Part shown: in pieces, positions 10,997 through 20,317 of the stretch | How the letters are laid out: each line of letters starts with the position of its first letter | How positions within the stretch are numbered: position 1 is the stretch's first letter | Assembly: GCA_965237775.1 (NCBI GenBank) | Contig: OZ250155.1 | Location: forward strand, 3,968,001-4,032,000 | Direction of reading: 5' to 3' | DNA from: CATOSP01 sp965237775 | GTDB taxonomy: Bacteria > Chloroflexota > Dehalococcoidia > Lucifugimonadales > UBA3495 | Length of the DNA stretch: 64,000 bases | Translations under genes and position numbers: made by a program | The notes under the pieces: model-generated | The model's database searches: none | What the model was told of the DNA's origin: nothing | What the model saw: the letters and a program-made list of their open reading frames with translations, nothing else

Positions 10997-11562
10997 CGGC
11001 CACCGCTACTCCGGAGCCTACTCCGGTCGTAGCGCCCAGCCCGGCGCCCACACCCGTTACCACTGGGATTCCGGTTCCCACGGCAACGGTGGTCGCCACT
11101 GTCCCGCCCAGCGCGATTGCCGCGATCATACAGCCGGAGCCCACATCCACGCCTATCGTAGCTGACGGGGCTCTCTCGCCGGTGATTGGAGAGCGGCAAT
11201 TCTCCGACCCTTCACCCAGCCCCGGTGACGAAGTCACGCTAGCAATCCCTATTTCTCACCCCGGGACAACGGGAGAGGAGTTGATGGTGGAGGTTGAGTT
11301 GGGCGGCGACCTTATCAACCGGCAAACGGTAACTGTCCCGCCGGGCGAGACGGTCCAGGTGGAAGTCACGGTGCTGGTCCCCACTCAGGAAACAGAAATA
11401 ACCGTGCGAGTAGCAGACCAGACCAGGCGGACGGCCATCACCCCGGCAGAGTCCGAGAATACCGGCCTGATCGTTGGACTGGTGGCGGCAGTTGTGGCGG
11501 CGGCAGTCCTGGTTGTTATAATAGTTGCGGTGTACCGAAGAAGACGGTTAGCCAGGTCTTAA
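10981..11562 (+). pseudogene. giant FN3/GLUG surface protein, 3' part with membrane anchor
   Basis: The frame is shifted by one base relative to the previous part, yet it continues the same Pro-Thr linker (TPAPVAATATPEPTPVV) from 10981. An Ig-like domain follows (about 11180-11450), then a single transmembrane helix (GLIVGLVAAVVAAAVLVVII) and a basic tail RRRRLARS, as expected for the C-terminal anchor of a surface protein. A TAG at 10978 in this frame and a TAG at 10994 in the other frame together localise the indel to a few bases. It could be a true mutation or a consensus error in the assembly. An internal start at about 11089 is possible but unlikely. Confidence 0.8.
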
Positions 11563-11684
11563 GGGCGGGGCCAACGCGCCACCTCTCACGTCAAATCTCT
11601 CCCACGGGGCGGGCGACATGTCGCTAGGCATTTTAGTCACACCCTGGATTTACTTGTAACCGAACAGACCGGAGTGAATATCTA

Positions 11685-14213
11685 GTGGCCTCGATTTCCC
11701 CAGGCTCGAGCCTGGGCCGCTATACAATCAGACAACGGCTGGGCGAGGGTGGCATGGCCACTGTCTACGAAAGCCTTGATCCCAGGCTCCAGCGGTACGT
11801 TGCGATCAAAGTCCTCCCTTCCTACCATACAGAGGACCCCTCGTTCCCGGAACGATTCGCCCAGGAAGCACAGGCGATCGCCCGCTTGAACCACCCCAAC
11901 ATCCTCCAGGTCTATGACTTCGGGGAGGACAAGGGGTTCACCTACATCGTCTCTCCCCTGGTGCCAGGCGGCACACTGCAACACAAGCTGATCGGCGAGA
12001 TGATGTCCATTGAGGATGTCCTGTGGTACCTGGGCCCGCTGGCCGATGCACTGGATTTCGCTCACTCCTCGGGTATCCTCCACCGGGACATCAAGCCGGG
12101 CAATGTCTTACTGACCGAGAATAACGAACCCATCCTCGCCGACTTCGGCCTCGCCCGGATGTTGGAGGCGTCGACGCGGTTGACCCAGCCCCAACAGGCC
12201 TTGGGTACCCCGGATTACATGTCCCCCGAACAGGTGATGGGCAAGGACGCCGACCACCGCGCCGACCTCTACGCCCTGGGGATCATGCTGTACCAGATGG
12301 CGCTGGGCCGCACGCCCTACCACGCGGATACTGTCGCCGCTACCCTGCTCGCCCATGTGCACGGGGAACTACCGCTGCCCTCGGCGATCAAGCCAGACAT
12401 CGACCCCGCAGTGGAAATGGTGCTGCTCAAGGCGCTGGCCAAGGAACCCGACGACCGGTTCCAGTCGGGGGCGGAAATGGTCCATGCCCTGGAAGCCGCC
12501 GCCGGCATCGCGGCCCGCACTACGCCTCCACCACCCAGGGCTCCAGTCACTCCCCAGCCTCCCCCCACCCAACCAGACACGGCGCCATCCCCCGAGGCGG
12601 CGCCGGTCACCGCGACTCCGGTTGCCGAGGCTCGAAAAGGCTCTGGAGTATTCAAGTGGGTGCTCGGGTGGGGCGTCACGGCGGCGGTGATCGTCGTGGC
12701 CCTAGGCGCGTTTTTCATGCTGCAGCAGAGTGGAGACGAAGTCCAATCCCCGGTCCTGGCGGCGGTCGAGTCCTCCGCTCCAAATTCTTCGGCCCCGGTT
12801 TCCGATGCCCCCAACCCGTCCGCCTCTGGAAAAACGCCGCCCTCGGATGGCGCGCCGCAAGCGGCAGCGGACGCAGCCCCAGCCCCAGCCGCCGAAGTAG
12901 CCGAAGTAGCCCTGGTGGCGGATCAGCCCAGCGACCCCTGTGCCCCGCCCACGGGAGATGCCGCAACAGGCGCGCCCGCGAACATATCCGAAGCCGTATC
13001 CCGGTTGCAGGATTTGCAACGAGACACGAGCGCCAGCGTTGCCGAGTTACGGAAGATCGAAAACCCGCCGTTGGTGGAAACCTCGTTCCGCACCAGGCAA
13101 GAACTGTGCACGATCGTGGAAGGCTTCTACCGGCGCAGGGAGATCCGTGATCGCATATTCGGAGCGGAGGAACTTTACAAGACCTTGGGTCTAATGGCAG
13201 ACAACCAGAGCCTGGAGGAAGTGTTGCTGGGAATTCAACTCCAGCAGGTATCCGCGATGTACGACGATAGGACGGGCAGCGTTTACGTGGTGAGCGACGC
13301 AACGCAGATCACACCCGAACTTCAGGCCAGCTACGCCTCGGCGTACATGGGTGGATTGCAGCAGGCGTTGTTCGACGTCGCCGCCATAAGGGACACCGCC
13401 GGAAAAGACAACATGGACCGGTTCCGGGCGGTTTCCGGTCTGATCTCAGGAGATGTTGCCCTGGTGAGCACCTGGTACGGCGAGAGGAACCTTTCCAACA
13501 ACAGCACAGCTCCGGAGAAAGCATCGGAATCTGGTCCGAATAATTTATTCGATCAAGCGCCGGACATAGTCCGCAAGACGGTCCTATTCCCTGTGTTGGA
13601 AGGTCAATGGTTCGTCGAGGAGTTGTATTTCGAAGACAACTCGTGGCAGGCCGTCGACCGCGCGTACGGGGAGCCTCCGGGCAGTACGGAGCAAGTCCTC
13701 CACTTCGAAAAATACTTGGCGGCAGAACCGCCAGTCAGGGTGCCGCTTCCCGATTTCACGGGGTTGATGAGCGGGGGGTGGACCGTGACCGCAACAGACA
13801 CGATGGGAGAATTTCTGCTCAGGTCGTATTTGGAAGAACACCTCAGCGAGGAGCAGGCCGAAAAGGCCGCTGGAGGTTGGGGAGGCGACAGCTATGTTCT
13901 ATTAAGTGACCCTGAGCAGGGACGGATGCTTGTTGCCCGAGTTTTTTTCGATACTTCGCGGGATGCTGAAGAATTCTATGACGCATTCAAATCGTTTATG
14001 GATGCTGCCACTAAAGACACGGAAACGAAATACCAGCAATTGGGCGGTACACAGCACGGTTGGAAAGTTGAAGGTGGTAAGACCGTGTTTCTCGGTGAGG
14101 AATCGACCAACCAGTCGGCCTATTTGATCATCAGCGACGACTCTGACGCCGTGGACGAGGCGCTAGCGAAAATCCGCGAGCTATCGGGGCCTCCAAAGGG
14201 CCAAAGCCAGTAG
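11685..14213 (+). CDS. PknB-type receptor Ser/Thr protein kinase
   Basis: An 842-residue bacterial Hanks-type kinase, starting at GTG 11685. Visible kinase motifs are the glycine loop LGEGGMATVYE (residues 19-29), VAIK with catalytic Lys42, HRDIKPGNVL (about 133), DFGLAR (about 153) and the SPEQV motif of the P+1 region (about 180). After a Pro/Ala linker there is one transmembrane helix (about residues 324-346), then a second Pro/Ala-rich linker and a large outer domain of about 400 residues that I do not recognise. The topology is a cytoplasmic kinase with an extracellular sensor. It lies directly behind the surface protein and before a DUF502 membrane protein, which suggests an envelope-sensing role. 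Confidence 0.92.
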   Translation: MASISPGSSLGRYTIRQRLGEGGMATVYESLDPRLQRYVAIKVLPSYHTEDPSFPERFAQEAQAIARLNHPNILQVYDFGEDKGFTYIVSPLVPGGTLQHKLIGEMMSIEDVLWYLGPLADALDFAHSSGILHRDIKPGNVLLTENNEPILADFGLARMLEASTRLTQPQQALGTPDYMSPEQVMGKDADHRADLYALGIMLYQMALGRTPYHADTVAATLLAHVHGELPLPSAIKPDIDPAVEMVLLKALAKEPDDRFQSGAEMVHALEAAAGIAARTTPPPPRAPVTPQPPPTQPDTAPSPEAAPVTATPVAEARKGSGVFKWVLGWGVTAAVIVVALGAFFMLQQSGDEVQSPVLAAVESSAPNSSAPVSDAPNPSASGKTPPSDGAPQAAADAAPAPAAEVAEVALVADQPSDPCAPPTGDAATGAPANISEAVSRLQDLQRDTSASVAELRKIENPPLVETSFRTRQELCTIVEGFYRRREIRDRIFGAEELYKTLGLMADNQSLEEVLLGIQLQQVSAMYDDRTGSVYVVSDATQITPELQASYASAYMGGLQQALFDVAAIRDTAGKDNMDRFRAVSGLISGDVALVSTWYGERNLSNNSTAPEKASESGPNNLFDQAPDIVRKTVLFPVLEGQWFVEELYFEDNSWQAVDRAYGEPPGSTEQVLHFEKYLAAEPPVRVPLPDFTGLMSGGWTVTATDTMGEFLLRSYLEEHLSEEQAEKAAGGWGGDSYVLLSDPEQGRMLVARVFFDTSRDAEEFYDAFKSFMDAATKDTETKYQQLGGTQHGWKVEGGKTVFLGEESTNQSAYLIISDDSDAVDEALAKIRELSGPPKGQSQ

Positions 14214-14248
14214 CTATCCCCGTCAACTAGTCATTAACCCCCGACACA

Positions 14249-14278
14249 TTGACAGCCGGTCACGCTAGTCCATAGACT
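14249..14278 (+). promoter_or_regulatory. sigma70-like promoter for the DUF502 gene
   Basis: A perfect TTGACA at 14249-14254 is followed after 18 bases by TAGACT at 14273-14278, about 50 bases upstream of the ATG at 14330. It lies in the gap after the kinase gene, so the DUF502 gene probably has its own promoter. Confidence 0.5.
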
Positions 14279-14329
14279 TGTGCGGTCACACGGGCTCCGG
14301 TCCAAACGTTGAGGCACAGGGGGACTACT

Positions 14330-15055
14330 ATGGGAAAGATCGGGCGTCACTTACGCGGTAAGCTAATCGTTGGCCTCTTCGTCGCGTTCCCCATCGCCAT
14401 CACCTACATCCTGCTCCGCTGGGTATTCATTAAAACCGATAACATCCTGCAACCCTTCCTGATACCGGCGCTGGGCATGGAGATAAAGGGCCTGGGACTG
14501 GTATCCCTGATAATCATCATGTATCTCCTTGGCCTCATCATGAGCCTGCGAATCGGTCGACGGATTATCAGAACTTTTCAGGCCTACCTCATCAATGTGC
14601 CGGTGATAGGGACATTGTATGGCCCGGCCAAACAGCTAGTGGAATCCTTTAGCGGGGACAGCGCGGCAGGGTTCAAGCGCGTCGTCGTGGTGGAATATCC
14701 CAAGGCGGATACCTGGATGATCGGCTTCCTCACCGGAATATCCGAGGTGAACCCGGGCACGACTATGGGAGTCGTCTATCTCCCCACCGCCCCAACCCCC
14801 AACTCGGGTTGGGTTGCGATGATACCGATTCAGCAAATATACGACACTTCGATGAGTGTTTCGGAAGCAATGACCATGGTGCTCTCAGGCGGGATATCAT
14901 CGCCCCTGGGAATTGCGCTTACGGCAATGGACCCGTCGGAGGCCACGGCTTTCGTCGAGGAAGGGGGCCGGGCCGCCACCCAGCAATTCAACGAGAACTC
15001 AGGAGTGTTCAATCTTCCTGGGATTCGCCAACAGCAAGACAACGATCAGCGGTAG
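14330..15055 (+). CDS. DUF502 family membrane protein
   Basis: A 241-residue protein of the DUF502 family. The start is ATG 14330, with AGGGGG seven bases upstream; a TTG at 14309 in the same frame is less likely. Two transmembrane helices are visible (about residues 12-30 and 54-76). The family signature follows: NVPVIGTLYGPAKQLVE, then a beta-rich domain with VVVVEYPKADTWMIGFLTG and a late loop VLSGGISSP. Family members are inner-membrane proteins with no firmly assigned role. Confidence 0.9.
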   Translation: MGKIGRHLRGKLIVGLFVAFPIAITYILLRWVFIKTDNILQPFLIPALGMEIKGLGLVSLIIIMYLLGLIMSLRIGRRIIRTFQAYLINVPVIGTLYGPAKQLVESFSGDSAAGFKRVVVVEYPKADTWMIGFLTGISEVNPGTTMGVVYLPTAPTPNSGWVAMIPIQQIYDTSMSVSEAMTMVLSGGISSPLGIALTAMDPSEATAFVEEGGRAATQQFNENSGVFNLPGIRQQQDNDQR

Positions 15056-15101
15056 AGGGCAACCCCGTGGCTGCGCCGGACCTCCCAATCCTATATTGGG
15101 G

Positions 15102-15833
15102 CTAGTGGCCTCTTTCCAGCCGCTCGATCAAGTAGTCGGATAGGCCGCACTCGCGCATCTTGTCTTGCGTGGCGGAGATATCGTATCTGGTCCTCCGAAG
15201 CGTTATGGTACCCGCTTCAGAGTCGTAGATGGAATAGCTGGCAGTTGGCAAGCCGTCACGGGGTTGGCCGACGCTGCCGGGATTGATGATGTACCGGTGC
15301 TCCCCCAGGCGCACTGGCATGTTCACCGGAAAGCCGAAGAACTCCGCGCGCTTGCCCTTGAACCTGCAAAGCAGGGGGAGATGGGAGTGCCCTACCAGGC
15401 ATCTCTTGGTGTCAAAGTAACTGAAGTTTTCGCTGGCCGTATCTTTGGTGATCACGTACTCCCATACCGGGTCCCTCGGACTGGCATGGACCAAGGTGAA
15501 GTCCTCGACCTCTATCCGCTGCGGCAACCCGCGCAGATATTCCACGTGGTCTCTGGACAACTGCCCGGCGGTCCATAGGTTGGCCTCGCAGGCGTGAGTG
15601 TTGAACATTTCAAGGCCGAGCTCGCCGATTGCGGCCAGGTCGTGGTTTCCCACAACCCCAATGTGATCGTACTCTCTAAGGAGATCGATTACGTTCCCAG
15701 GCTCCGGTCCGTACCCAATCAGGTCTCCCAATTGCCAAATTCGGTCGAACCCTCCGCTGCCTCTGGCGTCGTCGATGACGCTCTTGAGGGCTTCGAAGTT
15801 CGAGTGAATGTCAGAGACGATTAGAAAGCGCAC
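15102..15833 (-). CDS. metallophosphoesterase (YfcE/diadenosine tetraphosphatase-like)
   Basis: A 243-residue calcineurin-like phosphoesterase. The five metal-binding blocks are present: SDIHSN (D-x-H, residues 7-12), GDLIGYGPEP (GD), GNHD (about 64-67), VHASP, and GHSHLPLL (GHxH). The C-terminus has the NPGSVGQPRDG block typical of the YfcE-like subgroup. It probably hydrolyses small phosphodiesters or nucleotides; the substrate cannot be deduced. It is transcribed towards the DUF502 gene and converges with it across a gap of 46 bases. Confidence 0.9.
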   Translation of the reverse strand: MRFLIVSDIHSNFEALKSVIDDARGSGGFDRIWQLGDLIGYGPEPGNVIDLLREYDHIGVVGNHDLAAIGELGLEMFNTHACEANLWTAGQLSRDHVEYLRGLPQRIEVEDFTLVHASPRDPVWEYVITKDTASENFSYFDTKRCLVGHSHLPLLCRFKGKRAEFFGFPVNMPVRLGEHRYIINPGSVGQPRDGLPTASYSIYDSEAGTITLRRTRYDISATQDKMRECGLSDYLIERLERGH

Positions 15834-16541
15834 AGCTCAGCCTTTTGTACGAATCTTAGGAAATACAACTGCGTTCCGATAAAGATACGTTCGGCCCCGT
15901 CATAGCGGATTCCGGACCATCTTGTGTAAATTCGAGAAAATCGGGAACATCGCCGTGACAGTTGTCTGCATGTCCCGGAACCTCATCTCATTCTAGGAGC
16001 CGTCGAAATACTTGTCTAGAAAACCCACGACGAGAATCACCCACTCAGGCAGACAATGCCGCGATTAGGGAGCCATGAGCAGGTGAAGACCCTGACCCTG
16101 TGATTCGCGGATTCATAGCCGGTCTTTGTCCGCATGATCGAACGCCGCGAGCCACAGCGGGCCCGATCCACAAGTTATCGATCCACTTTATGTCCAGCAC
16201 CTTTGGAACCCGCCACCCTCGATGGGCATCGCCTTTCGATTATTGGTCCCGCTGCTCTTGGGAGGGTCGGCCCCCTTTCGCCAAGGGGGAGCATGAAGTC
16301 CTCCGAGTATAAGGGACAATCGAAAGGCCCTGCCTCCACGGGAATCCAAGTAGGTCAATTGGTATAGGCCGGTTATCGCCCAGGTCTTGATGCTAACCGG
16401 CCTCCCGTGTTACTTATGCCTCGGTGCATGGTGACGACCCTTCTCGACTTAAAACCTCTTCCTCTGCCCGCACTCGGACGAGTGATTGATGCCTCAGTAC
16501 ATCTCCTCGGCTCGGTCGCGGTAAGGCTCTAATCAGCTTGC
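15834..16541. other. intergenic region, no supported gene
   Basis: About 700 bases between the phosphoesterase gene and the 3' end of the broken LRR gene. The small ORFs here have no recognisable domain and overlap each other. No tRNA-like cloverleaf or clear terminator was seen. Confidence 0.5.
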
Positions 16542-16648
16542 TCAACGCAAACGCTGTAGTTCCACTGGGACCGGCCCGTTGAATTGGTTTTCGCCTAGCC
16601 ACACTCTTCGGAGATTCGGCATGTTGCCCAGTTCCGGGGGGACCTCAC
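16542..16648 (-). pseudogene. LRR protein gene, 3' fragment
   Basis: Read on the minus strand from the IS66 target site, this encodes PPELGNMPNLRRVWLGENQF and continues NGPVPVELQRLR followed by TGA (16542-16544), a last leucine-rich repeat of the same type as in 19057-20050. It joins in frame to the middle fragment when the IS66-like element and one copy of GACCTCAC are removed. The 16641-16648 bases are the target duplication copy. Confidence 0.85.
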
Positions 16649-18080
16649 GTAAGTGTTCAGAGTTGAGGGGAAGTGAGCAACTGGCGGCATGCGGTGAGGG
16701 GATTCAATCCTCGGGCGCGCCAGGTACCGAAGAGGGAAGCGAGAGCCATCTTGGTGTTGGTGCCCTGGGTTGAGCGGGTGCCGCCGCTGATCTTGCGGCT
16801 GGTCACCAGGTGACGAAGGCTCCTCTCGGCGGCGTTGTTCTCCGAGGGGACGGCCGGTTCGGCTACGAATACGAACAACTCCTTGATGAAGCGCTGGATG
16901 CGCCGGCAGAGCTTGGCCTGGACTGCCCCTGGGTCATCAAGGAAGGGTCGGCAGCAGGCCAACAATTTCCGCTCCAACTCCAGTTGGGCCTGACGGCGTT
17001 TCCTTGCCTGAGGATGGGAGAACCGCTTGGCCTGGGCGTAGAGGTCATGCACTGCCGCCGCCCATCCGGCCAGCTTGGCGTCTGCTGGGTAGAGGGCCTT
17101 CAGGTCATGGATGTCCCGGAGCAGATGAGCCCAACACCGCTGCTTCAGGCCAGGGTAGTGGTTATAGGCAGCGTAGAAATCGCTGACCAACACCCCGCTG
17201 AAGGACTCCCCCAGCGCCTCGTCCACCACCTCCTTATTCCGGCCTCGGCGCAGGAAGTACCGCTCAGTGGGAGTGGAGAAGGTCCAGACATAGCCATTGG
17301 CCCCCTCCTGGCGCCAGCCGGTCTCGTCGGCGTGCACCACCTGGCTGGTCCGGACTAGTTCCAGCACCTCGGCCACCGCCGGTTGGGCTTGCCGGGCCAC
17401 GCCGTGGAGGACCTGGGTGATTCCCCCAACGCTCAAGCGCAACTGGTGGACGGTCTCCAGATACCATTGGATGGTCCGAAGGGGCAACCGGCCCTCTTCC
17501 CGCAGGCCAGCGATCAATGAGACCAAGTTGGCTCCCAACCGTCCCCGACCGATTACCCCACCGCCCAAGTCCGTCTTGGGGGTCCGGCGCCGTTCACATA
17601 CTGGGCAGACTCGGGTCACGAAAACGTGCTCCGTGACCTCCACCGGAGCCACTGGGATATCGATGACTTCCCGAGTCCGCTGCGGCCAACCCCCAACCAA
17701 CCCGGTGCCACACTCCGGACAGGAGTCCAAGACATGTTCCACCTGGTGAGCCGCCACCGTGCGCCGACGGCTAAAGCCGTGGGGCCGGGGCTTTCTTGGC
17801 TCCTTCTTCTCGGCCGGCTCTGACTTTGCACCCGGTTTGTTGCCCGGCATTCCGGGCCGCCCTTTGCCCTTGAGACCCCCTTCCAACGCCGCTATCCGCC
17901 GCTGCAACTCGTCGATGACCGCCTGCTGCCGCGCAATCACCGCCAACAGCGCCTCCCGGCTGGCCGTCCTCAGGTCTACCTTGTTCTCCATCCTCCTGAT
18001 TTAACATAACCGACGACCCGACGCACCGAACTTCCCAAGCAAGTTTTAACTAATCCATCCCCTCAACTCTGAACAGTTAC
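16649..18080 (-). mobile_element. IS66-family insertion sequence
   Basis: An element of 1432 bp. Its left end begins GTAAGTGTTCAGAGTTGAGG, and its right end is the complement of GTAACTGTTCAGAGTTGAGG: 22-bp inverted repeats with one mismatch. An exact 8-bp target duplication GACCTCAC flanks it (16641-16648 and 18081-18088), as expected for IS66. It carries one transposase gene and no tnpA/tnpB accessory genes, like the ISBst12-type members. It is inserted in the LRR gene. Two miniature elements in this window (34304-34405 and 50940-51294) share its ends. Confidence 0.95.
16657..17991 (-). CDS. IS66-family transposase
   Basis: A 444-residue IS66-type transposase that starts with an ATG following GGAGGATGG on the minus strand. 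A leucine-zipper-like coiled coil (RQQAVIDELQRRIAALEG) is followed by a basic GKP-rich stretch, a zinc-finger pair (CPECGTG and CPVCERR), the DDE domain with VHADETGW and LVSDFYAAY, a WAHLLRDI block, and near the end NAAERSLRHLVTSRKISGG with the catalytic Glu. The stop codon lies within the terminal inverted repeat region, so the gene fills the element. Intact. Confidence 0.95.
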   Translation of the reverse strand: MENKVDLRTASREALLAVIARQQAVIDELQRRIAALEGGLKGKGRPGMPGNKPGAKSEPAEKKEPRKPRPHGFSRRRTVAAHQVEHVLDSCPECGTGLVGGWPQRTREVIDIPVAPVEVTEHVFVTRVCPVCERRRTPKTDLGGGVIGRGRLGANLVSLIAGLREEGRLPLRTIQWYLETVHQLRLSVGGITQVLHGVARQAQPAVAEVLELVRTSQVVHADETGWRQEGANGYVWTFSTPTERYFLRRGRNKEVVDEALGESFSGVLVSDFYAAYNHYPGLKQRCWAHLLRDIHDLKALYPADAKLAGWAAAVHDLYAQAKRFSHPQARKRRQAQLELERKLLACCRPFLDDPGAVQAKLCRRIQRFIKELFVFVAEPAVPSENNAAERSLRHLVTSRKISGGTRSTQGTNTKMALASLFGTWRARGLNPLTACRQLLTSPQL

Positions 18081-18215
18081 GACCTCACCCGTCAGCTTGT
18101 TATTGTTCAGCAGCAGTTCCGAAAGTTTGGACATGCGAGCCAGTTCTACCGGAATTTCTCCAGTCAATTGGTTGTGACATAGCGAGAGTGTCTCCAAATT
18201 CCGTAATCTCTCTAG
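18081..18215 (-). pseudogene. LRR protein gene, middle fragment
   Basis: The piece of the LRR gene left between two insertion sequences. Reading the minus strand from the CTAG at 19057-19060 and on to 18211 gives ERLRNLETLSLCHNQLTGEI, then PVELARMSKLSELLLNNNKL and TGEV, which is nearly two further repeats. Both junctions keep the frame once one copy of each target duplication is removed. It was once coding and is now isolated from any start codon. Confidence 0.88.
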
Positions 18216-19056
18216 GGGGTGTCGTCAAAATAACTTGGTCCAGATGACCAGCGCTCGGATTTGGCAAATTGCCAGGAAAGACGCTGCGTTTTTGGCATAT
18301 CGGGTGGCAACCCCCCGCCATTGCTTGAAGTCCAGGAATGAGTTCTCGACCAAGTGCCGCAGTTTGTACAGTGCCCGGTCGTAGTACCGTTGTTCCTTGC
18401 GATGGCTCCTGGGTGGTATCACCGGTTCCATCCCCTGGCCCTCGGCTTCGGCCACGATGCCGTTGGTGTCGTAGCCTCGGTCTGCCAGCAGATATTCAGC
18501 TGGGATGTCGGCGATCAGCGAATGAGCCTGCGTGCAATCCGCCACCGTGCCCTCGGTCAAGATCATACGTACCGGCATGCCGTGGGAGTCCACCGCCAGG
18601 TGCAGTTTGCTGTTTAGCCCCCTTTTGTGCGGCCTATGGCTTGATTGCCTCCCCGGGCCCCAGTGCCATGAGGGTGAACCTTGATGTGGCTTGCGTCGAC
18701 CATCAACCACTCAAAGTCCGGATCTTCGATGACCCGCTCCAGCAGTTGGTCCCAGACACCGCGGTCTCGCCACCGGCAAAAGCGTCTATGGGTGTTCTTC
18801 CAGTCCCCGTAATCCGGCGGCAGGTCCCGCCAGGGCGCCCCAGTACGCAGGATCCAAAACACCGCGTTCAAGAAAAGCCGGTTATCCCGGGCTGGACGCC
18901 CCCTTTTGCCTGCTCCACCAGGCAAGTAAGGTCTCAATTGTTCCCAAACCTTGTCCGAAAGGTCGTGACGCCGATGCGCTGCCGCCATACCTCAACTCCA
19001 CACACTCACACTCTCCGAAATAATCTACCATCTTGTTCCTGTTTTGACGACACGCC
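18216..19056 (-). mobile_element. IS5-family (IS427-group) insertion sequence
   Basis: An 841-bp element with inverted ends GGGGTGTCGTCAAAA (left) and GGCGTGTCGTCAAAA (complement of right), one mismatch in 15. It is flanked by a 4-bp CTAG duplication at 18212-18215 and 19057-19060. It carries two overlapping transposase frames, the arrangement of the IS427 group. It interrupts the LRR gene about 0.9 kb from its visible 5' end. Confidence 0.93.
18225..18988 (-). CDS. IS5/IS427-type transposase in two frames (orfA 18614-18988, orfB 18225-18710)
   Basis: orfA (124 residues) carries the N-terminal DUF4096-type helix-turn-helix domain (LSDKVWEQLRPYLPG, GAPWRDLPPDYG) and the first catalytic Asp in MVDASHIKVH. 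orfB holds the rest of the DDE domain (RGLNSKLHLAVDSHGMPVR, LLADRGYDT, and NSFLDFKQWRGVATRY with the Glu). At the end of orfA the codons ACA AAA GGG GGC TAA can slip by -1 on the A/G run and then read K-R-G-L-N-S-K into orfB. Programmed -1 frameshifting at such a site is known for this group; here it is inferred from the sequence. Confidence 0.9.
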
Positions 19057-20050
19057 CTAGCTCCACAGGTATTCTTCCTGTGAGTTGGTTACCGCAGGCC
19101 CGAATTATCTCTAGATTTCGCAAGCGCCCCAAGTCTGGCGGGAGGCTGCCGGAAAGTTCATGATAACTAACATTAAATCTCTTCAACTGGGACAAATTAC
19201 CCAGTTCTGGCGGAATATGGCCGGTCAATCTACGGCTATGGTCCTCTCCTTCTTTATCCTTTGTTATCCCGAAAGCCACGTCCAACTCGTGCAGGTTAAC
19301 GAGTTTACCCAGCTCAGGAGGAATGCTCCCCACAAGATAATTGCTCGAAATGTCAAGCCTCTTTAGGTTAGAAAGTCGTGCCAACTCCGGCGGGATGTTC
19401 CCGGTTAACCTGTTCGAGGCCAAAGACAAGAATTCCAGGTTCCTGAGGTTATCCAACCTAGCGGGAATCTCGCCAGTGAACTTGCCCCTTCTAAGGCTCA
19501 GGTAACGCAGATTGGAGAGCCGCCCCAACTCGGGGGGAATTTCGCCACCGAGTTCGTTGTGGAAGAGGTTTAAGTATTCGAGGTTGGATAGCTTGCCCAA
19601 TTCTGGTGGGATGCCGCCGGTTAACTGGTTTCTGTGAGCGTCCAACCTCCGTAATTCAGGCAGATCGCCCAGTGCGGGCGGAATCTGTCCAGTCAGTCCC
19701 TTGCCATAGAGGTCCAAAATCCGGACCCTCAATGGTGAGCCATCCAGGCCGACACCCAGCCACTCGGCGATGGGAATAGCGGTATCCCAATTCAGGTGTG
19801 ATGATGCGGTGGGTCCAATGAGGGTGTCTCTCGACTCCAGTAGAATCCTACAATCTTCCTCGAGGCCGGGATTCTGGCCCAGGGCGACCGAATCAGGAGT
19901 GACAGGACAGAATCGCACTACCGGACGAGGTACCGGCGTGGACCGCTCCACGCGAGTGGGTGTGAGAATGATCGTCGGCACCGGATTGGGGTCGGATGTG
20001 GGAGCCCGCGTTGGCGCCAATGTGGGTGTTGGCGGAGGCATATCGGTCAA
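19057..20050 (-). pseudogene. LRR protein gene, 5' part
   Basis: The main part of a leucine-rich-repeat protein interrupted by two IS elements. A Pro/Thr-rich N-terminal segment (PPPTPTLAPTRAPTSDPNPV) precedes a capping region (NWDTAIPIAEWLGVGLDG) and about eight repeats of the plant-type pattern L-x-x-L-x-L-x-x-N-x-L-x-G-x-I-P-P-E-L. After L-x-G-R-I-P-V-E-L the sequence enters the IS. The ORF nominally starts at TTG 20050. The Pro/Thr frame continues upstream but hits TAA at 20083 and a further stop near 20125, so the true 5' end also appears damaged. Probably a surface protein, now non-functional. Confidence 0.85.
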
Positions 20051-20317
20051 GGCGGGCGTAACCGGAGCCGTGGGTTCCGGTTACGGGGGAAGAGTCGGCG
20101 CGATAGTGATGGCCGGCTCCGGGGACTATATGGTAGTCGGGGCAGGCCCATAGCGACATGCCGAAGAAAGGGCAGCGGAAATCAAACAGGGCAGACCTCT
20201 GCCAATCCGACCCGATGGGCCATTGTCACAAGGCTGTAAGTGGGGGTAAGACGGGCTTGCCACTAGGGTGGACCCCTCTACCTCATACTCGCTGTCCTCG
20301 CCGACGAGTACGAGACC

